A DNA stretch of 12,576 nucleotides, from assembly GCA_029058705.1 (NCBI GenBank), contig JAIDXA010000323.1:1-12576 (forward strand). Reading direction: 5' to 3'. Numbering within the stretch: position 1 is the stretch's first letter; each line of letters opens with the position of its first letter. This document shows, piece by piece, positions 5,408 through 12,576 of the stretch. This stretch comes from Paramuribaculum sp. (GTDB lineage: Bacteria > Bacteroidota > Bacteroidia > Bacteroidales > Muribaculaceae). Both the position numbers and the translations under genes were made by a program. Under the pieces are notes generated by a model. That model ran no database searches and was not told the origin of the DNA. It saw only the letters and a list, made by a program, of their open reading frames with translations.

Positions 5408-7246
5408 ATGAGTTACAGCTTTTTAGATTTTCTTTGCCTCCTCGGATCAGTCGGACTGTTCCTCTATGGCATGAAAGTGATGAGCGAAGGCCTGCAGAAA
5501 GCCGCAGGCGACCGTCTCCGCAACATCCTCGGGGCCATGACCCGAAACCGGTTCACCGGAACTTTGACCGGATTCCTTATAACCGCATTGATCCAGAGCT
5601 CCTCCGCCTCAACGGTAATGGTCGTCAGCTTCGTCAACGCTGGGCTTATGACTCTCGCACAGTCAATGGCTGTCATAATGGGTGCGAATGTCGGAACGAC
5701 ATTCACCGCATGGATCATCTCCCTCTTCGGCTTTAAAGTGAATATATCCGCGTTCGTCCTGCCGATGATAGGCATCGCCGTCCCGCTCCTGTTCTCGAAA
5801 AAGAGCCGTAACAAATCTATCGGCGAATTCTTCGTCGGCTTTGCATTCCTGTTCATGGGGCTCAACATGATCAGCACATATGTCCCCGATCTGCAGAGCA
5901 ACCCCGAAATGTTCGCATTCCTCCAGCGCTACACAAACATGGGCTTCGGATCAGTCCTGATCTTCATGATGGTCGGGCTGCTTGTGACAATGGTCATCCA
6001 GTCGTCTGCCGCAACTTTCGCCATAACGCTGATAATGTGCAGCAAGGGATGGATCAACTTCGACCTCTCATGCGCGCTCGTCCTCGGAAGCAACATCGGA
6101 ACGACAATAACCCCCATTCTCGCCTCCATGAGCGGAAACGTGGCCGCCAAACGGACAGCCATGGGCCATCTGCTCTTCAACGTCCTCGGATGCGCATGGG
6201 TTCTGCTCGTTTTCTTCCCGTTTGTCCGTCTGAATGTCGACATAACCGAATGGCTCGGACAGGGCGACCCCGAAACCCTCTCGACCTACGTCAACCATAT
6301 CCAGCAGACCGACCCCGAAATCTACAATAACCTCTTCAACAACCTCCCATCCGACCATCCGCGGTTTCTTGACATAACGGCTGCTCAGAAAAAAGTCGAG
6401 TCGCTTCAGCAGAGTGTCTCGATCGGACTGGCCGTGTTCCATACCGTCTTCAACCTCATAAACCTTGCCGTCATGATTTGGCTGACGGGACTATACGTGA
6501 AGATTGTGATGAGGCTCGTCCCAGCCAAACACAAGGAAGACGAGGAATTCCAGCTCAAATTCATTTCAGGCGGTCTGATGAACGCCGCCGAACTCAACAT
6601 CGCTCAAGCCGAAAAGGAAATCGCTGTCTATGGCGAGCGTGTCGCCAGAATGATCGACATGGCGAAAACGCTTGTCCACACCGACACCGAATCCGAAGAA
6701 TACGCACATATGCTGTCGCGTCTCGAAAAATATGAAGACATTTCCGACCGTATGGAAATCGAGATCGCTCACTATCTGAACCGTTGCTCCGAAGGCCGCC
6801 TGTCAAACGAAGGAAAGCTCCACATCGCCGCAATGCTGAGAATCGTCAGCGAAATCGAAAGCATTGCCGACTGCTGTCTCGGCGCCGGACGCATACTCGA
6901 ACGCAAAAACCAGGCTCACGTCGAGTTTACGGAAACGATCTACGCAAACATCGACGCAATGTTCCAGCTCGTCAAAGAGGCCATGGACGGCATGCTCCGC
7001 TTGCTCCACGATCCCGAGCACGCCCGTGAACCCGAAATAATCGTGTCCTACAACAAAGAACGCGAAATCAACAACTACCGCAATCAGCTCCGTGCCGGAA
7101 ACATCGAGAACATAAACAGCCACTCATATCCATATCAGGCCGGAATCTACTATATGGACATGATTTCCAATCTCGAAAAAACCGGCGACTACATCATAAA
7201 TGTTGTCGATGCAATAAAGGAGCAGCTGCGCCGGCAGGCTGTCTAA
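5408..7246 (+). CDS. Na+/phosphate symporter family protein with C-terminal PhoU-like domain
   Basis: The 612-aa protein belongs to the bacterial NptA/YjbB-like (PNaS) group, which moves phosphate with sodium across the inner membrane. Two inverted-topology Na/Pi repeats are visible: ALIQSSSAST (60-69) with GANVGTT (92-98), and VIQSSAAT (196-203) with GSNIGTT (227-233). The QSS motifs are the family's substrate/ion-binding loops. Hydrophobic helices cover about residues 5-160 and 180-275. A charged segment (280-350) and one further membrane helix (about 350-380) precede a helical PhoU-like cytosolic domain (about 400-605). The start at 5408 (MSYSFLDFLC) fits the family N-terminus and the promoter at 5338-5345. 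Its TAA stop abuts a MITE-like element. No pst or pho genes are nearby, so the true substrate (import or export of phosphate) is not settled by context. Confidence 0.9.
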   Translation: MSYSFLDFLCLLGSVGLFLYGMKVMSEGLQKAAGDRLRNILGAMTRNRFTGTLTGFLITALIQSSSASTVMVVSFVNAGLMTLAQSMAVIMGANVGTTFTAWIISLFGFKVNISAFVLPMIGIAVPLLFSKKSRNKSIGEFFVGFAFLFMGLNMISTYVPDLQSNPEMFAFLQRYTNMGFGSVLIFMMVGLLVTMVIQSSAATFAITLIMCSKGWINFDLSCALVLGSNIGTTITPILASMSGNVAAKRTAMGHLLFNVLGCAWVLLVFFPFVRLNVDITEWLGQGDPETLSTYVNHIQQTDPEIYNNLFNNLPSDHPRFLDITAAQKKVESLQQSVSIGLAVFHTVFNLINLAVMIWLTGLYVKIVMRLVPAKHKEDEEFQLKFISGGLMNAAELNIAQAEKEIAVYGERVARMIDMAKTLVHTDTESEEYAHMLSRLEKYEDISDRMEIEIAHYLNRCSEGRLSNEGKLHIAAMLRIVSEIESIADCCLGAGRILERKNQAHVEFTETIYANIDAMFQLVKEAMDGMLRLLHDPEHAREPEIIVSYNKEREINNYRNQLRAGNIENINSHSYPYQAGIYYMDMISNLEKTGDYIINVVDAIKEQLRRQAV

Positions 7247-7440
7247 GAGTATGTTTACTTTTAACTCAGGTTAGCATAAAGATGGATTTCTGAGGTATTT
7301 CAGCGAGTTGAGAAAGGAGCAATTGCAACATTGCGACTGACGAAACTTGCCTGAAAGAACCGGAAAGACTCTTTATGATGACCTGAAGATTTTCAAAAAG
7401 TGAATTTATTTCTTAATTCGTGGTAAAAGTAAACATACTC
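7247..7440. mobile_element. MITE-like non-coding element B, relative of element A
   Basis: GAGTATGTTTACTTTTA (7247-7263) is exactly inverted at 7424-7440. The flanks are TAA (7244-7246, which is also the symporter stop codon) and TAT (7441-7443). Inside, TCAGGTTAGCATAAAG (7266-7281) pairs with 7371-7386 at 14 of 16 positions, TTTCAGCGAGTT (7298-7309) pairs with 7344-7356, and GCAAT/ATTGC (7319-7323, 7330-7334) forms the apical hairpin. The layout, orientation and core (TGAGGT..., CGAGTTGA, GGAGCA, then GAC-GA-GAAAC-like bases) match element A at 230-426. No ORF is present. Together with 7441-7578 it explains the 332-bp gene-free stretch before the response regulator. Confidence 0.75.
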
Positions 7441-7484
7441 TATGACCCTCGCTTCGGCTGTCAGTGTAAGCCTATGGTGTTAAA

Positions 7485-7543
7485 ATTTGGTCACAAATCC
7501 ACTACAAAAGCGGCTGACAGCGCCGTTATTCGCAACGTTTGCG
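7485..7543. repeat. Small palindromes upstream of the response regulator
   Basis: Two short palindromes precede the regulator's -7 box: ATTTG/CAAAT (7485-7489, 7494-7498) and CGCAA/TTGCG around CGT (7531-7543). The second directly abuts the -7 box at 7544. An inverted pair GCTGTCAG 7457-7464 and CTGACAGC 7514-7521 surrounds the first. OmpR-type regulators often bind near their own promoter, so autoregulation is conceivable, although family sites are usually direct repeats. Confidence 0.3.
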
Positions 7544-7551
7544 TATATTTG
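7544..7551 (+). promoter_or_regulatory. -7 box of response-regulator/rnhB/porU operon
   Basis: TATATTTG matches TAnnTTTG and lies 27 nt upstream of the ATG at 7579. No further such box is seen in the short gaps before rnhB and porU, so this promoter may serve all three genes. Confidence 0.5.
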
Positions 7552-7578
7552 TACTAGCCATTTTTACGAAACCAGAAA

Positions 7579-8298
7579 ATGCCGGCCAATGCTAAACCAG
7601 ATCTGAATACATCACGCGAAGAACGTGTCCTCATCGCCGACACCGAATCGCTAATGTGTGAACTCCTGCAGATTCGCTTTGAAAACGAGGGGTTCAAGGT
7701 CGTCATCGTTTCAAGCGCATCTGAAGCGCTGAACCTCGACTTGAGCCGCTTTTCAATCGTCCTCGTCGACCTTATGGGCGAATCCGTAAACGGTCTTCAG
7801 CTCACGGCTGCGGTTAAACGGAATCCCGACACTGTCGGACTGCCCGTCATAATAATGTCGGCCAAAGCATCCGAGGACGACATTGTCGACGGTCTCGAAG
7901 CCGGTGCCGACGACTATGTGGCCAAACCGTTCTCTACAAGAGAACTCATCGCACGCGTCAAATCCGTCATCCGCCGCCGCAACATGATGAATGCCCGCCG
8001 GCTCGCTAACGTCATCCGGTTTCAGGAGCTGACGCTCGACATCGGGGCCGGCACTGCCTTCATCGACGGAATGGAACTCTCCCTGACACAAAACGAATTC
8101 CGGCTTCTCGCAATGTTCTTGCGCCGTCCCAACCATTTCTTCGACCGCGCGCAGATACGCGAAATCGTCTGGAACAACGACAGCGCCATCAGCGACCGCG
8201 CCGTCGACACTTCCATATCGCGCCTCCGCAAAAAACTCTTTGACTACAGCCGCAATCTCGTCAATCGCAAAGGGTTCGGCTATGGATTCGTTGAATAG
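7579..8298 (+). CDS. OmpR/PhoB-family two-component response regulator
   Basis: The protein has 239 aa. The receiver domain (16-135) has Asp21 in the acidic pocket, phospho-acceptor Asp64 (VLVDLM), Ser94 (IIMSAKA) and Lys116 (YVAKPF), so phosphorylation looks possible. The second pocket acid is Thr22 (IADTE instead of the usual VDDE). A winged-helix DNA-binding domain follows (145-239), with TQNEFRLLAMF, the recognition helix region RAVDTSISRLRKKL and the terminal wing NRKGFGYGFVE. It would act in the cytoplasm as a phosphorylation-controlled transcription factor. No histidine kinase gene is in the window, so the partner is unknown. It lies 27 nt before rnhB and is likely cotranscribed with rnhB and porU. 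It is not PorX, the type IX system regulator, which has a larger PglZ-type effector domain. Confidence 0.9.
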   Translation: MPANAKPDLNTSREERVLIADTESLMCELLQIRFENEGFKVVIVSSASEALNLDLSRFSIVLVDLMGESVNGLQLTAAVKRNPDTVGLPVIIMSAKASEDDIVDGLEAGADDYVAKPFSTRELIARVKSVIRRRNMMNARRLANVIRFQELTLDIGAGTAFIDGMELSLTQNEFRLLAMFLRRPNHFFDRAQIREIVWNNDSAISDRAVDTSISRLRKKLFDYSRNLVNRKGFGYGFVE

Positions 8299-8325
8299 AC
8301 CCCTTTCCGACAGCCATCTGATAGA

Positions 8326-8946
8326 ATGTCACATAAAACCCCTGCAAATCCTCTCCCTTCATGCTTCAACCCAGCAGTCATTGAAGCCGGTTGCGACGAA
8401 GCCGGGCGCGGTTGCCTTGCCGGGCCCGTCTATGCCGCCGCCGTAATCCTCCCCCCGGCATTCAGCCATCCATGGCTCAACGACTCGAAGCAAGTCAGTG
8501 AAAAACGTCGCGAAACCCTGCGCGTCATAATCGAAAACGAAGCTCTGGCATGGGCTGTCGGAGTCGTGGATAACGAAGAAATTGACCGCATCAACATCCT
8601 CAGGGCCTCGATCCTTGCCATGCATCGGGCGCTCGACGGTCTCCGGCTGAGGCCTGAAGCGATTATTGTCGACGGCAACCGATTCTCCGACTATGGCCGC
8701 ATCCCCTGGACAACATTCGTAAAAGGCGACGGTCGCTTTGCAAACATCGCTGCTGCCTCGATCCTTGCCAAAACCCATCGCGACGAACACATGCGTCATC
8801 TTGCCGCCCGGCATCCGGGCTATGGATGGGAAATCAACAAAGGATATCCCACAAAAGCCCATCGCGAGGCGATAGCAACCCTCGGGCCGACACCATCCCA
8901 TCGCAAATCATTCCGGTTGCTCGACAATCAGCCGTCGCTCTTCTGA
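8326..8946 (+). CDS. rnhB: Ribonuclease HII
   Basis: The 206-aa enzyme cleaves the RNA strand of RNA/DNA hybrids and removes single ribonucleotides misincorporated in DNA. The type II signature is complete: CDEAGRGCLAGPVYAAAV (23-40) with catalytic Asp24 and Glu25, IIVDGNRF (113-120) with Asp116, and KGD (133-135) followed by IAAASILAKTHRD (141-153), giving the remaining conserved acids. A conserved C-terminal helix ends in NKGYPTKAHREAI (171-183). The ATG at 8326 follows the response-regulator stop by 27 nt. The protein ends 36 nt before porU. Length is typical of the family, with a short N-terminal extension of about 15 residues. A different frame on the opposite strand (8359-8901) is open but does not resemble a protein family. 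Confidence 0.95.
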   Translation: MSHKTPANPLPSCFNPAVIEAGCDEAGRGCLAGPVYAAAVILPPAFSHPWLNDSKQVSEKRRETLRVIIENEALAWAVGVVDNEEIDRINILRASILAMHRALDGLRLRPEAIIVDGNRFSDYGRIPWTTFVKGDGRFANIAAASILAKTHRDEHMRHLAARHPGYGWEINKGYPTKAHREAIATLGPTPSHRKSFRLLDNQPSLF

Positions 8947-8982
8947 AAAGCAATAATTCGCCTCCCGCCACGTTATATAATC

Positions 8983-11900
8983 GTGAAACGCCTATTCTCC
9001 GATATATTCTCTCTTATCTCGCTGGTGGCCTGTGCCGTATGCATCCTGTTGCCTGCCAGGGCCGACGCTTTCGCTATCGAATCCTACGCCACATCATCCG
9101 CCCTTGCCTCCGGACGCTGGGTGAAAGTCAGCGTGACCTCTTCCGGAATCCATTTCATTTCAAATGCAACCCTGCGCACATGGGGATTCTCCGATCCAGC
9201 CAGAGTCAGCATCCACGGCTATGGTGGGCAAAGGCTGCCCGACCGCCTTTCTCGGGCAGGATATGTCGACGATCTCCCTCGACAGCAGGTGCTCCGCACT
9301 GCCTCCGGAATCTACTTCCACGCCGTCGGCCCGGTAAGCTGGACATATTCCGGCAACTACTCCTACCACTCTCTCAACCCATTCTCATCCGTAGGATGCT
9401 ATTTCCTGACCGACTCGCAGTCCGAAACCCCCGACCCCGAAATCCCCGTTGAGGGATTTGAAACGGTCACCTCGACACCCGTCTCGACCTTTATTGACCG
9501 GCTTTATCACGAAGTCGATGAAACATCCATCGGCTATACCGGCCACATGCTCCTCGGAGAAGATTTCAGAAGCCAGCGCTCGCGCAGTTTCAACTTCAGT
9601 CTCCCCGATCGGGTGGAAGGCTCTCAGGTCTGGATTCGCTCTTCGTTCGTGGCTGCAGTCTCCTCACGTTCTTCGCTCTCCTACTCCGTCAACGGGACAC
9701 CGCTCTCCCAGACATCAAGCCTGGCTGCACTCAATGACTACATCTACGGATCGCGCGCAACCCTTGCGACAGCCGTTGACATGACCGGTAATTCGCTCGC
9801 TTTTGGAATAACGCTCAATCCTCAGGGTGTGGTCACATCTGCAAACCTCGACGCAATCTCGGTCAACTACACACGCAGGCTCGCCCTTCGCGACAACGCT
9901 CTCTCCTTTGTCGTCTCGACCCCATCCGTGGCTCTCGAAAACGCCGACGCATCCACCGTTGTATGGGACGTGACTGACCCGCTCCACATTTCCGCCATGC
10001 GCACAATTGTATCACCCGGAACAGTCAGCTGGACCAACACCTATTCCGGACGACGGTCCTACGTCGCCTGGAATCCCGGCGCACAACTGCCGTCTCCGTC
10101 TTATGTGGGCGAAGTTGCGAATCAGGACCTCCATGCGCCCGTCGCCGGCGTGGACATGGTCATAATCACCGTGCGCGACTGGGCCGGTGAGGCCGAGCGT
10201 CTCGCCCGGTTCCACCGAAACGACCCCGCCGATCCGCTCAACGTGCTGGTCGTGACTCAGGACGATGTTTTCAATGAATTCTCGTCTGGCGTCCCCGACG
10301 CATATGCTTTCCGCCACTATCTCAAAATGCTGCATGACCGCGGAATCGCCGACGGCCATCCGCTGCGTTATGCTCTCATGTTCGGACGCGCCTCTTTCGA
10401 CAGCAGGCTTCTGACCCCCGAAATGAAGGCTCTGCGTGAACCCGCAATGCCGACTTGGCAATCCGAAGAGGGGCTATCTAAAACCGATTCTTTCACTTCC
10501 GACGACCCGTTGGCAATGCTCGACGACAATTCCGGGGTCGATCTTGCGGCATCCGATCTCTCAGTCGCAATCGGCCGCGCACCGGTCCATTCGCTGACAA
10601 ATGCCAAGACTTTTGTCGACAAAGCGATTGCATATTCCCGGAACACCTATCCCACCGACTGGAAAAATCAGGTCGTCATGATGGCCGACAACGGCGACCT
10701 CGGAGTATTCATGAAAGATTCCGAACGGCAGTTCTCAAACTTCAACGCCTCCGAATCAGGATCAAACATGTTCTACACCAAAGTCTACATCGATGCCTTC
10801 GACATCATCGGCGGACAATGCGTCGGCGGTCGTCAGCGACTCCACCGGATGCTCGACGAAGGCATGGTCTGGTGGAACTATATCGGCCATGGCGCAATCT
10901 CGACCCTTGCCGAAGAAAACGTCATGACAAACACCGACATAAACAACATGTATAACCGGCGTTGGCCTTTGCTGTTCGCCGCGACATGTTCGTTCGGAAA
11001 ACACGACGGCCCGTATGTCAGCGGATCCGAAACCATGCTTCTCACTCCCAATGCTGGCATCATAGCGGCAATTGCCCCGACGCGCGAAAGCATGATATCA
11101 CACAACGGCACCATTGCTGCCGCAATGGGGGCAACCGCATTCGAACGCGACTCCGACGGACGATTCTTCACGATCGGTGAGATTATGCGCCGCGCTAAAC
11201 GCTACATGCTCAAAAACTCATCCTCGGCTGCCAATAATCAGAAACTCTACTACGTTTTGCTCGGCGACCCCGCATTGCGCCTAGCAACACCTTCATCGCG
11301 CGTGGCCCTCGAACAGATCGGCGACGATGAAGTCAACGATGAAAACCAATGCACCATTATGGCTCGCCAGAACGTGCGGTTGCGCGGTTCTGTCTACGAT
11401 CCCGCCGGCAATCTGATGTCCGACTTCAACGGAACTCTATCGCTTGCCCTCTTCGATGCCGAATACTCGACAACTTCCCAGGGCGCCACTACCGGAGGGG
11501 GAAAACCCACCGAAGGCGAACCCGTCACTTTTGAGGAACAGGGCGCCAAGCTGCACGTCGGACGCGACTCCATCCGCAACGGACGCTTCGACATAACTGT
11601 CGCAATGCCCTCCGAAGTCTCCGACAACTTCCGCCCCGCCGCCCTGAACATGTATGCGCTCGCCGACGATGGACGGCAGGCAATCGGATGCGCACGCAAA
11701 TTCTACGTCTATGGCTACGACGATTCTGCCGAACCTGACCTCACGCCCCCTGTCATCGACTATGCATTCCTCAACCACCAGTCATTCTCCCAGGGCTCTG
11801 TCGTCAATGAATCTCCGATGTTTGTTGCCGCAGTCTCCGACGATATTGCAATCAACCTGTCCTCGGCCGGAATTGGCCATCAGATGACGCTCCGCCTCGA

Positions 11901-12402
11901 CGAATCACGCACCTTGAACGATGTGGCCTTCTACTACACACCCGCCTCCGACGGATCCCCTTCCGGAACAATAGCCTATCCCATCGAGGATCTCTCCGAA
12001 GGAAACCACACTCTGACATTCCGTGTCTGGGACACTTCCGGAAACTCTGCATCAAAGACACTCTCTTTCTTTGTCGAGCATGGTGCGGCTCCAAAAATCT
12101 TCGACATTTTCACTGATGTGAATCCCGCATCCACCGAAGCCAATTTCTACATCTCACACAACCGTCCTGACTCACGTCTGACGGTGACGATCGACATTTA
12201 CGACATGCTCGGCCACCGCGTCTGGACATCTACAGTCACCGACCGTTCCGACATGTTCCTTTCTGCTCCGATCCACTGGGATCTTAACGACATGGGAGGC
12301 CGACGCGTCGGACGCGGAATCTACATCTATCGCGCTACAGTGACAACCGACTCCGGAATCATACAATCGGCAGCACGGCGCATTGCGGTGACGGCGCGAT
12401 AG
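8983..12402 (+). CDS. porU: Type IX secretion system sortase PorU (C25 cysteine peptidase family)
   Basis: PorU is the outer-membrane-attached sortase that removes the C-terminal signal domain of type IX substrates and links them to anionic lipopolysaccharide. Evidence: GTG start at 8983, signal peptide (hydrophobic 9-24, cleavage near ARADA at 25-29), a beta-rich N-terminal region (30-390), a gingipain-type C25 peptidase (about 391-765) with catalytic His636 in WWNYIGHGAIS and Cys669 in FAATCSFGKHD, Ig-like regions (about 770-1045), and a C-terminal domain (1047-1139) with NPAS...IYDMLGHRVW...GRGIYIYRA, like the uncleaved C-terminal domain of PorU. The His-Cys spacing of 33 equals that of P. 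gingivalis PorU (His657, Cys690, from memory), and 1139 aa is near its 1158 aa. It is the last gene of a likely response regulator-rnhB-porU operon. Its usual partner porV is not in the window and may lie beyond the tRNA. Confidence 0.92.
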   Translation: MKRLFSDIFSLISLVACAVCILLPARADAFAIESYATSSALASGRWVKVSVTSSGIHFISNATLRTWGFSDPARVSIHGYGGQRLPDRLSRAGYVDDLPRQQVLRTASGIYFHAVGPVSWTYSGNYSYHSLNPFSSVGCYFLTDSQSETPDPEIPVEGFETVTSTPVSTFIDRLYHEVDETSIGYTGHMLLGEDFRSQRSRSFNFSLPDRVEGSQVWIRSSFVAAVSSRSSLSYSVNGTPLSQTSSLAALNDYIYGSRATLATAVDMTGNSLAFGITLNPQGVVTSANLDAISVNYTRRLALRDNALSFVVSTPSVALENADASTVVWDVTDPLHISAMRTIVSPGTVSWTNTYSGRRSYVAWNPGAQLPSPSYVGEVANQDLHAPVAGVDMVIITVRDWAGEAERLARFHRNDPADPLNVLVVTQDDVFNEFSSGVPDAYAFRHYLKMLHDRGIADGHPLRYALMFGRASFDSRLLTPEMKALREPAMPTWQSEEGLSKTDSFTSDDPLAMLDDNSGVDLAASDLSVAIGRAPVHSLTNAKTFVDKAIAYSRNTYPTDWKNQVVMMADNGDLGVFMKDSERQFSNFNASESGSNMFYTKVYIDAFDIIGGQCVGGRQRLHRMLDEGMVWWNYIGHGAISTLAEENVMTNTDINNMYNRRWPLLFAATCSFGKHDGPYVSGSETMLLTPNAGIIAAIAPTRESMISHNGTIAAAMGATAFERDSDGRFFTIGEIMRRAKRYMLKNSSSAANNQKLYYVLLGDPALRLATPSSRVALEQIGDDEVNDENQCTIMARQNVRLRGSVYDPAGNLMSDFNGTLSLALFDAEYSTTSQGATTGGGKPTEGEPVTFEEQGAKLHVGRDSIRNGRFDITVAMPSEVSDNFRPAALNMYALADDGRQAIGCARKFYVYGYDDSAEPDLTPPVIDYAFLNHQSFSQGSVVNESPMFVAAVSDDIAINLSSAGIGHQMTLRLDESRTLNDVAFYYTPASDGSPSGTIAYPIEDLSEGNHTLTFRVWDTSGNSASKTLSFFVEHGAAPKIFDIFTDVNPASTEANFYISHNRPDSRLTVTIDIYDMLGHRVWTSTVTDRSDMFLSAPIHWDLNDMGGRRVGRGIYIYRATVTTDSGIIQSAARRIAVTAR

Positions 12403-12451
12403 CTCTTTCTCAGAAAAAACTCCCACGAAAGAAAAAAAACTTCCCCATAAA

Positions 12452-12504
12452 CCAATGTGGTTTGAGAAAAAATCCGTAACTTTGCCTCTGCAAACCACAT
12501 TTGG
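12452..12504. repeat. Inverted repeat bracketing the tRNA-Ser promoter
   Basis: CCAATGTGGTTTG (12452-12464) is inverted at 12491-12504 as CAAACCACATTTGG, with one extra base. The -7 box at 12477-12484 lies in the loop, and the right arm reaches the first two bases of the tRNA. In a porU read-through RNA it could form a hairpin, either as a porU 3' end or a processing site. In DNA it could be an operator. Confidence 0.4.
12477..12484 (+). promoter_or_regulatory. -7 box of tRNA-Ser promoter
   Basis: TAACTTTG matches TAnnTTTG and lies 18 nt before the first tRNA base, giving a short leader. It lies inside the loop of the surrounding inverted repeat. No clear -33 element at the normal distance was found. 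Confidence 0.6.
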
Positions 12505-12576
12505 AAAGATGCCGGAGTGGTCGATCGGGACGGTCTCGAAAACCGTTGTACCCTTACGGGTACCCAGGGTTCGAAT
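12503..12576 (+). tRNA. tRNA-Ser (anticodon CGA), 3' end cut by window
   Basis: The visible part begins GGAAAGA (acceptor 5' strand) and has a D arm with CCG/CGG, then anticodon stem ACGGT/ACCGT around loop CTCGAAA with anticodon CGA at 12537-12539 (codon UCG). A long class-II variable arm (GTACCC/GGGTAC) marks serine-type tRNAs. The T arm starts CAGGG with loop TTCGAAT and then the window ends, so the T-stem 3' strand and the acceptor 3' strand are missing. Confidence 0.93.

Noticed and set aside
8359..8901. Minus-strand frame of 180 aa opposite rnhB
   Set aside because: rnhB is unambiguous by its catalytic motifs, and the antisense frame has no recognisable features.
1..12576. CRISPR array or tandem repeat array
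   Set aside because: No regularly spaced direct repeats were seen; the only repeated sequences are the two MITE-like elements and short inverted repeats.
12503..12576. tRNA-Ser as attachment site for the capsid cassette
   Set aside because: The tRNA is 7 kb from the cassette with host genes between, and no matching partial tRNA copy was seen elsewhere in the window.

Overview
This window looks like a chromosomal segment from a Bacteroidales bacterium, possibly Muribaculaceae or a relative. Four observations point there: several promoters contain the Bacteroidetes -7 box TAnnTTTG, ribosome-binding sites are weak, a PorU sortase of the type IX secretion system is present, and coding DNA is GC-rich with AT-rich gaps. 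The family-level placement is inference.

Left part (1-5182, all minus strand). A truncated secreted lysozyme-like gene runs off the left edge. To its right is a compact, intact, virus-derived cassette. In transcription order (right to left) it holds an acidic scaffold-like protein, an SU10/N4-gp56-like major capsid protein, an unknown 186-aa protein, a short P22-like portal, a 170-aa basic protein built from an internal duplication, and a 140-aa Ala-rich protein. Two stop/start overlaps (ATGA) couple 186-aa/portal and 170-aa/140-aa. Each of the two sub-operons has its own host-type -7 box, and hairpins follow the portal gene and the last gene. The window shows no terminase, integrase, tail, replication or repressor gene. 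It is therefore either part of a larger prophage continuing to the left or a reduced, domesticated capsid/portal cassette.

Middle (5183-7578). Back-to-back promoters separate the cassette from a plus-strand Na+/phosphate symporter-family gene with a C-terminal PhoU-like domain. Directly at its stop codon sits a 194-bp non-coding element with 17-bp terminal inverted repeats. A related 197-bp element lies at 230-426, in the same orientation. Both appear to be copies of one structured MITE-like family: TIR consensus GARWMTGTTTAMWTTTA, TAA/TAW target, and an internal hairpin kept by compensatory changes.

Right part (7579-12576, plus strand). An orphan OmpR-family response regulator, ribonuclease HII (rnhB) and the type IX secretion sortase porU are closely spaced and probably form one operon. 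A tRNA-Ser(CGA) gene with its own promoter starts at 12503 and is cut by the window end. An inverted repeat brackets that tRNA promoter.
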